This document shows, piece after piece, positions 1 to 5,636 of a stretch of 12,955 bases of DNA. The notes beneath the pieces were generated by a model. It did no database searches and was not told the origin of the DNA. It worked only from the letters and a program-made list of their open reading frames with translations. The stretch comes from Candidatus Zixiibacteriota bacterium (lineage in GTDB: Bacteria > Zixibacteria > MSB-5A5 > RBG-16-43-9): NCBI GenBank assembly GCA_029858245.1, contig JAOUFL010000038.1, positions 1 to 12,955 of the forward strand, written 5' to 3'. The position numbers and the translations under genes are program-made. The number at the start of each line of letters is the position of its first letter. Position 1 is the stretch's first letter.

Positions 1-2630
1 CTTATACCTTCCCCAATCTTGAGACGTAAGGTCTCTTCCGTCTCACCCTGATATTCTTTAATCTCGCTGCCAAAGGCTATGGGGACAAGCTCATCTCTAT
101 TCTCATTCAAAAGAAAAACCCTGCAGTTATCAAATTCGATCACTTTCTTTATCTCATCCATAACCGCCAGAGCAACAGTCTTGACATCGTTCAATCTATT
201 CAGTCTATTGGTGATATTCCTTATGACATCTAACTGAACAATCCATTGCTCAGCTTCTTTGAATAGATTGGCATTTTCCACCGCTATGCCGATCTGATTT
301 CCCATTGAGCTTAAAAGCTCTATATCCTCCGGGTTATAGCCTCGCTTCTTTTGAGAGTGAACAAAAAGGGTTCCCAGAATCCTCCCTTTTGACTTTAAGG
401 GAACTCCTAAAAAGGAGTGTAGTCCTGCCTTTTTCATTATCATGCGGGTTAATCTTGAATCCTGGGTTATATCATCTACCAGCATAGACTCACCCGTCAT
501 AACTATCCTCCCGGAAAAGCCCTCTCCCCATTGCAAATTATCAATCTCTTTAACTGCTTCTCTGGAAAGACCCTTACTGGCTTTCAATTCAAGCTTTTCG
601 CTATGTTGATTTATAATATATATCCCCCCGGCCGGGGAGCCAGTTACCTCCAGGACTTTATCTAAAGATTCCTTCAAAATCATATCCAGGTTTAAAGACT
701 GATTAACGATCGAGGCAATAGCATTCAAAGCTGAAAGCTCAACATTTGTCTGGATTATCTTCTTCTCTGTTTTTTTTCTCAGAGTGATATCTGTTATAGT
801 TCCGAGGATTGCTTTTTCACCTTCATAGGTTATTAACTTAGTAGTGAGAATTGCATCTACTTTTTCCCCTTTTTGAGCAACAAGTGTGTATTCTAAGGGC
901 TGAACCTCCTCGCTTTTCAGATGCTTGATGAAATTTTCATTTACCGAGTCTCTACATTCTGGTGCAATTAATTTCAGGTAGTCAAAATCCTGAGCATAAA
1001 ACTCCTCACGTTTATATCCCATAATCTCTTCGCATTTCTGATTGGCATAAATAATTTTGCCATTCTTGTTAATGAAAATCATGTTAGGAGACTGCTCTGC
1101 AAGGTTTCTGAATTTCTCTTCGTTCTCCCGCAGTAACTCCTCTGCCTTTTTGCGCTCAGTGATATCCACATCCATACAGATGAACTCTTTCTTGCCACCG
1201 GTTGAAGGAATAGGAAAAATAGTGGAGTAACCAGTTAATGGCATCCTTTTCTTGTTTTTGCATTTCCATTCAGAGGGTCCATATGACTTATTGGATTTAT
1301 CTATATCCCTTAAGATGGAAAGGAACTCTTCTGTAAAGCCCTTATCCGCTGACAGTTGACCTATAGTTTTACCCAGGATTTCAGCTGATGTCCAGCCAAA
1401 CATCTCTTCTGCTGCTTTGTTCACATATAGTATTTTTCCATCTATGTCGAAACTCTCGATTGCCACGTTCGGGGTATTGTTAACTACTGCGTTTAACCTT
1501 ATCTCGCTTTCTCTCAAAGCCTTCTCCACTTTCTTGCGCTCGCTTAAGTCAGTGCTAATCCCTATAGACCCGATAGTTTGTCCATGCTGACCTTTTAATT
1601 GCGAGACTGAGATGCAGATGGGTATCTGGCTTCCATCTTTTTTAATCAAGAAGGTTTCAAAGTTTTCAATCAGCCCTTCTTTTAATAGCTTTCTTTTCAT
1701 ATATTCATACTTTTCTTTATCCGCATAAAAATCGGAAACATTCTTCTTGCCAATGACCTCCTCTGCCTTATAACCCAACAATCTCTCCGCTCCCTGATTG
1801 AAAATAGAGAAATTATCTTCATTATCTATTACTGTTATAGCCACCTGAGAGGTATTTATGATATTGTTCAAATAATCTTTTAGTTCTCTTATCTGCGTTT
1901 CGTTCTTTTTCTTCTCGGTTATATCTCTCATAAAACAGCAAGTTCCAATTCTTCCCTTATATTCTACCAGGACAACATTCATCTCCACATCTTTTCTCTG
2001 ACTATTTTTGGTAACAACGGTAAATTCATAATGGTCCGGCACTTGCTCCCCATTCAGCCTTTTCCTGTGTCTGCCTCCAACCATCTCGCTATGTTCCGGG
2101 GCAATCCCTGTTATGAAATCAGATCCATCCAGCTCCTCGCGGGTATAACCTAACAAATCCACAAGTTTTTGATTTGATAATTTGATTTTACCATCTTGAA
2201 TGATGGCGATGGCATCATGCGATTTTTCAATAATATCTTTGTACCTATCTTCGGACATCTTCTTATCTTTTTCCGTTTCCGTAATATCCTTAAATACCTT
2301 TATTAAACCAGTAACGTTTCCCTTTTTATCTTTTAAAGGTGAGGCATAAACCCCCAGATATCTTTCCCCTTCCTGGTTGATTGTTCTGATCGGCTTCGAG
2401 TTACCCAGCACTTCCTTCAGTGGGCAAATCTTATTACTCTTTTGGCAGGGCTTATCTGAATTGTGGAAAAACTGATGGCAGGTTTTTCCCCTTACTTCGG
2501 ATAAAGATTTTCCTCTTCTTTCCAAAAACTTATCATTGGCATGGAGGATCTGGTAGCTCAGGTCAAGCACCAGCACTTCATCATCTAAAGAATCCAGAAG
2601 GGACTGTTCTTTTTCAGAGAAAATGAACAC
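1..2630 (-). CDS. Multi-PAS/GAF sensory protein, probably a histidine kinase or other signalling enzyme (C terminus off the window)
   Basis: An uninterrupted minus-strand frame of 876 codons leaves the window at base 1, so the product is partial at its C terminus. I translated it by hand. The start is GTG at 2630: AGAGGA lies five bases upstream, and an in-frame TAG sits only three codons before it. The protein is soluble, with no membrane segment seen. It has five PAS domains in series (about residues 6-118, 125-240, 250-370, 375-500 and 502-620), each ending in the usual D-I-T-E-(R/K)-K linker. A GAF domain follows (about 628-785) and a second GAF begins near 797. PAS1 carries three cysteines (51, 62, 69). 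Such PAS/GAF arrays sense small molecules, redox state or light in the cytoplasm and usually feed a histidine kinase, GGDEF/EAL or PP2C-type output; which one applies here cannot be seen. It is preceded by its own promoter, separate from tsaD. Confidence 0.88.
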   Translation of the reverse strand, partial: MFIFSEKEQSLLDSLDDEVLVLDLSYQILHANDKFLERRGKSLSEVRGKTCHQFFHNSDKPCQKSNKICPLKEVLGNSKPIRTINQEGERYLGVYASPLKDKKGNVTGLIKVFKDITETEKDKKMSEDRYKDIIEKSHDAIAIIQDGKIKLSNQKLVDLLGYTREELDGSDFITGIAPEHSEMVGGRHRKRLNGEQVPDHYEFTVVTKNSQRKDVEMNVVLVEYKGRIGTCCFMRDITEKKKNETQIRELKDYLNNIINTSQVAITVIDNEDNFSIFNQGAERLLGYKAEEVIGKKNVSDFYADKEKYEYMKRKLLKEGLIENFETFLIKKDGSQIPICISVSQLKGQHGQTIGSIGISTDLSERKKVEKALRESEIRLNAVVNNTPNVAIESFDIDGKILYVNKAAEEMFGWTSAEILGKTIGQLSADKGFTEEFLSILRDIDKSNKSYGPSEWKCKNKKRMPLTGYSTIFPIPSTGGKKEFICMDVDITERKKAEELLRENEEKFRNLAEQSPNMIFINKNGKIIYANQKCEEIMGYKREEFYAQDFDYLKLIAPECRDSVNENFIKHLKSEEVQPLEYTLVAQKGEKVDAILTTKLITYEGEKAILGTITDITLRKKTEKKIIQTNVELSALNAIASIVNQSLNLDMILKESLDKVLEVTGSPAGGIYIINQHSEKLELKASKGLSREAVKEIDNLQWGEGFSGRIVMTGESMLVDDITQDSRLTRMIMKKAGLHSFLGVPLKSKGRILGTLFVHSQKKRGYNPEDIELLSSMGNQIGIAVENANLFKEAEQWIVQLDVIRNITNRLNRLNDVKTVALAVMDEIKKVIEFDNCRVFLLNENRDELVPIAFGSEIKEYQGETEETLRLKIGEGI

Positions 2631-2692
2631 AAAAATCCTCTATATTAAAAGTCCTGCTGATGATTCTCAGGTGTTTGGTCAGGTTACTGAAT

Positions 2693-2722
2693 ATTATATT
2701 TATCTTATCGACATTCTGATAA
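2693..2722 (-). promoter_or_regulatory. Putative sigma70-like promoter for the PAS/GAF gene
   Basis: On the minus strand a perfect TATAAT (2698-2693) lies 18 bases after TTATCA (2722-2717), which matches the -35 consensus at four of six positions. This would give a leader of roughly 55 bases before the GTG start at 2630. The 110-base gap after tsaD is otherwise empty, which fits an independent transcription unit. The call rests on consensus matching only, in AT-rich DNA. Confidence 0.42.
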
Positions 2723-2740
2723 AAAATTCTACGGGTGGGT

Positions 2741-3739
2741 CTAAAGGGGCAGCCGGGGAAAAGCGTTCAGCTCAAGGGTTGATTTTTCTCCCCTGCTAAG
2801 ATGGAAATCTCCTGCTGCAGCTATCATTGCCGCATTATCAGTGCAGAGTATGGGAGAGGGTACATAAATTTCCAGTCCGGCTTTACTGGCTTCCGAGCTT
2901 AGTTGTTCTCTAAGAAAACTGTTATTAGCTACCCCTCCGGAAAGAGATATCCTTTTGACTCCGAGGTTAAAAGCTGCCTGTAATAATTTCGCTACTAAGA
3001 CCTCCACAACTGCTTCCTGAAATCCTTTGGCTATACAGGCTTTTTGTTTTTCTTTCTCCTGAGGAATTAACCTGGAAACGTATATTGCCACAGCTGTCTT
3101 AACCCCGCTGAAAGAAAAATCCAGACTGCCTTCTTCCAGAAATGCACGAGGAAATCTTACCCCTGAAGTGTGGCACTTTTTGCTTAGGTGATCGATAGAA
3201 GGGCCACCCGGGTATTCCAAGTCAAGTAATCTGGCTACCTTGTCAAAGGCTTCTCCGGGAGCGTCATCCCTTGTCCGACCTAATATCGCATAATCTCCCT
3301 TGTCTTTAACATAGACTAAAGTAGAATGTCCACCTGAGACTATAAGGCAGATCATAGGTGTCTTAAGATCAGGATATTCAAGGAAATTTGCAAAGATATG
3401 CCCTTCTAAATGGTTTACCCCGATGAAGGGTACTCTCAGACTATAAGCTAAAGATTTGGCTAATGAGAGACCAATTAGAAGGGAACCTACCAGACCAGGC
3501 CCGCAGGTAACTGCAATGCCTTCGATTTCAGATAAGCTTAACTTTCCTTCTTCTAAGGCAGTTTTGAGAATGGGTAAAATTGTTTTAATATGCTCCCGGG
3601 AAGCAAGCTCAGGCACCACCCCCCAGTATTTTTTATGAACCCATTGTGAAAAAACAATATTGGAGAGGATCTTTCGACCATCTTGGATTACAGCAACAGC
3701 GGTTTCATCACAGGAGGTCTCGATCCCTAATACCAGCAT
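2741..3739 (-). CDS. tsaD: tRNA N6-adenosine threonylcarbamoyltransferase TsaD
   Basis: TsaD (Kae1/YgjD/Gcp family) transfers the threonylcarbamoyl group from threonylcarbamoyl-AMP to A37 of ANN-decoding tRNAs, giving t6A, in a complex with TsaB and TsaE. The 332-residue length is normal for the bacterial family. Visible motifs are the N-terminal ASKHA phosphate loop (GIETSCDETAVAV, 5-17), the metal-binding HxxxH in NHLEGH (H110, H114), SGGHSTLV (135-142), the DDAPGEAFDKVARLL stretch (158-172), FSFSGVKTA (208-216), SGGVANNSFLR (267-277) and CTDNAAMIA (299-307) with the third metal ligand D301. All key residues are intact. The ATG lies one base after the ybbR stop and has no good Shine-Dalgarno of its own, so translational coupling to ybbR is likely. 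The tsaB and tsaE partners are not in this window. Confidence 0.97.
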   Translation of the reverse strand: MLVLGIETSCDETAVAVIQDGRKILSNIVFSQWVHKKYWGVVPELASREHIKTILPILKTALEEGKLSLSEIEGIAVTCGPGLVGSLLIGLSLAKSLAYSLRVPFIGVNHLEGHIFANFLEYPDLKTPMICLIVSGGHSTLVYVKDKGDYAILGRTRDDAPGEAFDKVARLLDLEYPGGPSIDHLSKKCHTSGVRFPRAFLEEGSLDFSFSGVKTAVAIYVSRLIPQEKEKQKACIAKGFQEAVVEVLVAKLLQAAFNLGVKRISLSGGVANNSFLREQLSSEASKAGLEIYVPSPILCTDNAAMIAAAGDFHLSRGEKSTLELNAFPRLPL

Positions 3740-3740
3740 A

Positions 3741-4664
3741 CTATCTAATCTCTAAGTTAAAACTATCTGGCTCTGATTTCAGAAGCACAATATCTCTGGG
3801 AACTCGAACTGAAGGAGCGATCTTTGTCTTACCCCTTTTTAAACCCTTACCTTCTATTACAACTATTACACTTTCGGGAGTAAGCCCTGAAATGGATTCT
3901 TCTTCTCCCAAAAGCTCCAGGTTGATAGTCTGTGGATGTAGGTAACCGGTTCTGCCAGAGGAAAGATTTATAACTTTGACCGGTAGTTTTTCCATCCTCG
4001 TTTTCATACCCTTTTTTATATCCACCGAGAAATTAACCCCCTGGGGGAAAATTTTTAGATTATAGGAAGAAGGAGCAACCAGTTCAATACTCTCGGAAAA
4101 AGGTCTGGTCAAGCCTATGTATTCCTTCTTCTGGGTAAGTATAAACATAGTCTTTTCAACATATTCTGAAGGACCACTGACTCTGACCTTCCCCGGTGTA
4201 AACTTCACTTCGCCCTTTATAAAATACCCCTCTTCTGGCGTAAAAGAGAGCTGAGAGATAATCGGAACCTTTTTTTCTGTTACTTTTTGTAAATTGATGC
4301 TCAAGACCCTGGGTGTGATCACTTCGGTTATCGACAGGTTAAGCTCTTCTGGTATAGTTATCATCTCTTTTTTTATCTGAAGCCTGTGTTCTCCGGCAGG
4401 AAAATCTCCTGCATCTATTTTCAATCTTTTTCCCTTGATAAGCAGAAGTTTCAGGATATCCTTTCCCTTACCTGTTATCATCACTTTAATCTCGTCTGGC
4501 AGGGGTTCTGCCAGATTAAGCTCAGATGAAAGGTTGACCAGTTCAAGCCCATAGCTTAAGGTATACTCATAAGACCTATCAGTTGAGGCATAAAACCACA
4601 AAAGTAAGGCTAAGAGGATCGCTGCCAATTTGAGCCACAGATTATCTAAAAACAATTTTCGCAT
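3741..4664 (-). CDS. YbbR-domain membrane-anchored protein (CdaR-like)
   Basis: A 307-residue protein with one N-terminal membrane segment (about 10-27, rich in Leu and Ala) and an extracytoplasmic region made of about three YbbR domains (roughly 34-126, 131-217 and 226-307). Each domain shows the typical pattern, with strands such as 'ITPRVLSINLQKV' near 115-128 and 'FTPGKVRVSGP' near 155-165. In Firmicutes, YbbR/CdaR binds and regulates the c-di-AMP cyclase CdaA and is encoded beside cdaA and glmM. Neither neighbour is present here; the gene is instead packed against tsaD. A role in c-di-AMP control is therefore an inference from the family. There is no strong Shine-Dalgarno, and an AT-rich hairpin sits just upstream of the ATG. 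Family assignment is firm; function is not. Confidence 0.85.
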   Translation of the reverse strand: MRKLFLDNLWLKLAAILLALLLWFYASTDRSYEYTLSYGLELVNLSSELNLAEPLPDEIKVMITGKGKDILKLLLIKGKRLKIDAGDFPAGEHRLQIKKEMITIPEELNLSITEVITPRVLSINLQKVTEKKVPIISQLSFTPEEGYFIKGEVKFTPGKVRVSGPSEYVEKTMFILTQKKEYIGLTRPFSESIELVAPSSYNLKIFPQGVNFSVDIKKGMKTRMEKLPVKVINLSSGRTGYLHPQTINLELLGEEESISGLTPESVIVVIEGKGLKRGKTKIAPSVRVPRDIVLLKSEPDSFNLEIR

Positions 4665-4670
4665 ATTTCT

Positions 4671-4722
4671 TAAACTAAAAAAAGTTTAGAGTAAACGAAG
4701 CGCATTTAAATAAAAATTTAAA
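4671..4722 (-). repeat. Two short AT-rich palindromes upstream of ybbR
   Basis: In the 64 bases between the zinc-ribbon gene and ybbR there are two small inverted repeats. One is TAAACT-(six A)-AGTTTA at 4671-4688. The other is TTTAAAT-(four A)-ATTTAAA at 4705-4722. The first ends six bases from the ybbR ATG, where a ribosome binding site would normally be. They could be weak RNA hairpins or simply products of AT-rich composition; neither has the GC-rich stem of a terminator. Confidence 0.35.
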
Positions 4723-4981
4723 AACTTTTTATTTGCTCGACTGGCTGATTGTCTTACCAAAGCTTATCTCTCCGTTATCTATACGCAGAGAAAACCCGCA
4801 AGCCGGGTTAGAACAGACCCAGGCTTTATACATTATGCTCGCACCCTCCCTCCCGTAATCGGAGAGAGGTAACAGCGTTCCCTTGTTACACTTGAGACAT
4901 TCTGGAAAGTTTTTCTCCATTCCTTTCCCCACCTCCCTTATACCCTTCTAAAAATCGGGGTAAAATTTGCGCTTCGTTCAC
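4691..4981. repeat. 14-base inverted repeat flanking the zinc-ribbon gene
   Basis: The plus-strand segment at 4691-4704 (GTAAACGAAGCGCA) is the reverse complement of 4968-4981 apart from one position, which would be a G-U pair in RNA. The two arms enclose the small gene and its leader (291 bases in all). No target-site duplication is visible at the outer ends. The arms could be terminal repeats of a degenerate miniature element, or sites for pairing between the leader and the region downstream of the gene in one transcript. Confidence 0.45.
4729..4920 (-). CDS. Small zinc-ribbon protein, function unknown
   Basis: A 63-residue protein with four cysteines arranged as C8-x2-C11 and C36-x4-C41, the pattern of a single zinc ribbon. 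The second half reads 'WVCSNPACGFSLRIDNGEI' (34-52), like the C-terminal knuckle of small zinc-finger proteins that describe a 'typical CxxxxCGF' ending. A GTG at 4932 is an alternative start, but it lies inside the Shine-Dalgarno itself. The ATG at 4920 has GGAGGTG about nine bases upstream and is preferred. The gene has its own promoter and leader hairpin and precedes ybbR and tsaD on the same strand. I do not recognise a specific family. Nucleic-acid or protein binding is usual for such ribbons, but nothing here shows which. The coding call is supported by the cysteine pattern, strong ribosome binding site and promoter. Confidence 0.78.
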   Translation of the reverse strand: MEKNFPECLKCNKGTLLPLSDYGREGASIMYKAWVCSNPACGFSLRIDNGEISFGKTISQSSK

Positions 4982-4984
4982 CCC
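4957..4984 (-). promoter_or_regulatory. Leader hairpin upstream of the zinc-ribbon gene
   Basis: On the minus strand GGGGTGAA (4984-4977) can pair with TTTACCCC (4964-4957): eight base pairs with one G-U and a 12-base loop containing AAGCGC. If the promoter at 4995-5025 is real, this stem-loop lies within a few bases of the transcript's 5' end. It is not followed by a U run, so it is not a terminator. It may protect the 5' end or be regulatory. Confidence 0.4.
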
Positions 4985-4994
4985 AACTTTTCAG

Positions 4995-5025
4995 CAAAGT
5001 AACGACTTTTAAAAATAAATGTCAA
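4995..5025 (-). promoter_or_regulatory. Promoter for zinc-ribbon/ybbR/tsaD, Bacteroidota-like
   Basis: On the minus strand a perfect TTGACA (5025-5020) is followed by 17 bases and TTACTTTG (5002-4995). The downstream box is a poor match to TATAAT but close to the Bacteroidota -7 element TAnnTTTG, and the upstream TTG lies about the distance at which the -33 TTTG box is expected. Transcription would start near 4989, just before the leader hairpin. No other obvious promoter serves the zinc-ribbon, ybbR and tsaD genes. Confidence 0.5.
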
Positions 5026-5138
5026 CAGTTTTTTGATTTCTCCAATAACTTAATAAATAAATTACATTAATACAATTTTCAAGTTATTTTGTATTTACTA
5101 CAAATAATTAAAACAAATTAAAAATATTATATTACAAC

Positions 5139-5169
5139 AAAAAGCCCACCCTAAAAGGATAGGCTTTTT
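5139..5169 (-). terminator. Hairpin terminator after the secreted-protein pair
   Basis: AAAAAGCC (5139-5146) and GGCTTTTT (5162-5169) form an eight-base stem. CCT/AGG inside it adds a short second stem, with small mismatched bulges between the two. On the minus strand the T-rich arm is followed by GTTGTAATA. The near-symmetrical A and T tails mean it could stop transcription from either side. It lies 16 bases beyond the second stop of the dockerin-like gene, the expected place for the end of that transcript. Confidence 0.7.
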
Positions 5170-5184
5170 AAGTTACTTTTTAAT

Positions 5185-5247
5185 TTATGGAAAACAGTCC
5201 GAACAGCAGAAAGCAGGGGGAGAGACTCCAATATATAAATAGGCAGT
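5185..5247 (-). pseudogene. In-frame continuation of the dockerin-like repeat beyond a TAA stop
   Basis: Reading on in the same frame past the TAA at 5250-5248 gives 20 codons to a second TAA at 5187-5185: 'TAYLYIGVSPPAFCCSDCFP'. Joined across the stop, 'SDIVY-[stop]-TAYLYIG' matches the usual dockerin continuation 'DxVYLxNYLYxGGPxP', with the stop exactly where a leucine is expected. One base change (TTA to TAA) explains it. The terminator lies just after the second stop. This argues for recent inactivation, a base-call error, or readthrough. Confidence 0.6.
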
Positions 5248-5622
5248 TTAATATACTATATCGGATAAACTAACTTGGCCATCTCCATTGCAATCACCCT
5301 TGCTCGATGTTGAAGTCATCTGAATTACATCCAAGTTATCAGGGAACCTCAAAAGGTAATAACTTTGGATTGCACTCCATTTTCCTTTATAGATTTTCTC
5401 CAGTTCATAGCTTTTGAAAAAAGCATTTAAGCTATCCAATGAGCGCAAGTTGGTTATCAAGGAATCGTTTCTAACAACTGGATTAAGGGGCAGATATTCA
5501 TTTTTAAGAACAATTATCAATTCGCCCGGAGTATAATTTTGAGAAAAAACAGTTACTGTTGGGGAGAAAACAAGAAGAGAAACGATGAAAACACCAGCGA
5601 TTAATACATTACGCTTTAACAT
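5248..5622 (-). CDS. Small secreted protein: subtilase-prodomain-like N terminus joined to a dockerin-like calcium loop (probably truncated)
   Basis: A 124-residue product with a clear signal peptide (1-27, ending VFSQ). Residues 30-100, from 'YTPGELIIVLK' to 'YYLLRFPDNLDVI', resemble the inhibitor/prodomain (I9-type) at the front of secreted subtilisin-like proteases. No protease catalytic domain follows. After a short linker comes a dockerin-type calcium loop with D110, N112, D114 and D121 (D-x-N-x-D-G-x-V...D), and then a TAA stop in the middle of the repeat. Fourteen bases separate it from the upstream secreted-propeller gene and AGGAGG lies seven bases before the ATG, so expression of the N-terminal part is plausible. 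It is probably the remnant of a longer dockerin-bearing secreted protein. Less likely, it is a stand-alone prodomain-like inhibitor. The prodomain call is from pattern memory and is moderate. Confidence 0.7.
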   Translation of the reverse strand: MLKRNVLIAGVFIVSLLVFSPTVTVFSQNYTPGELIIVLKNEYLPLNPVVRNDSLITNLRSLDSLNAFFKSYELEKIYKGKWSAIQSYYLLRFPDNLDVIQMTSTSSKGDCNGDGQVSLSDIVY

Positions 5623-5636
5623 ATTAAGCCCTCCTG

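Larger units (their letters stand above)
4933..5184. other. AT-rich intergenic region
   Basis: Nothing coding was found between the zinc-ribbon start and the second stop of the dockerin-like gene. The right part holds a terminator hairpin (5139-5169), the left part a promoter (4995-5025) and leader hairpin (4957-4984). The middle, about 5040-5138, is almost pure A and T with no structure I can support. Confidence 0.7.

Noticed and set aside
305..487. Plus-strand open frames, here and at 2420, 3456, 3646, 6261, 7037, 7909, 10333, 10738, 11775, 11890 and 12610
   Set aside because: Nearly all lie inside strongly supported minus-strand genes, have no family motifs and read as the reverse-frame shadow of those genes.
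2651..2671. Small CCTG...CAGG inverted repeat in the leader of the PAS/GAF gene
   Set aside because: The stem is four bases with several alternative pairings and no support from position or sequence.
4729..4932. GTG at 4932 as start of the zinc-ribbon gene
   Set aside because: That GTG is part of the GGAGGTG ribosome binding site and has no site of its own; the ATG at 4920 is correctly spaced.
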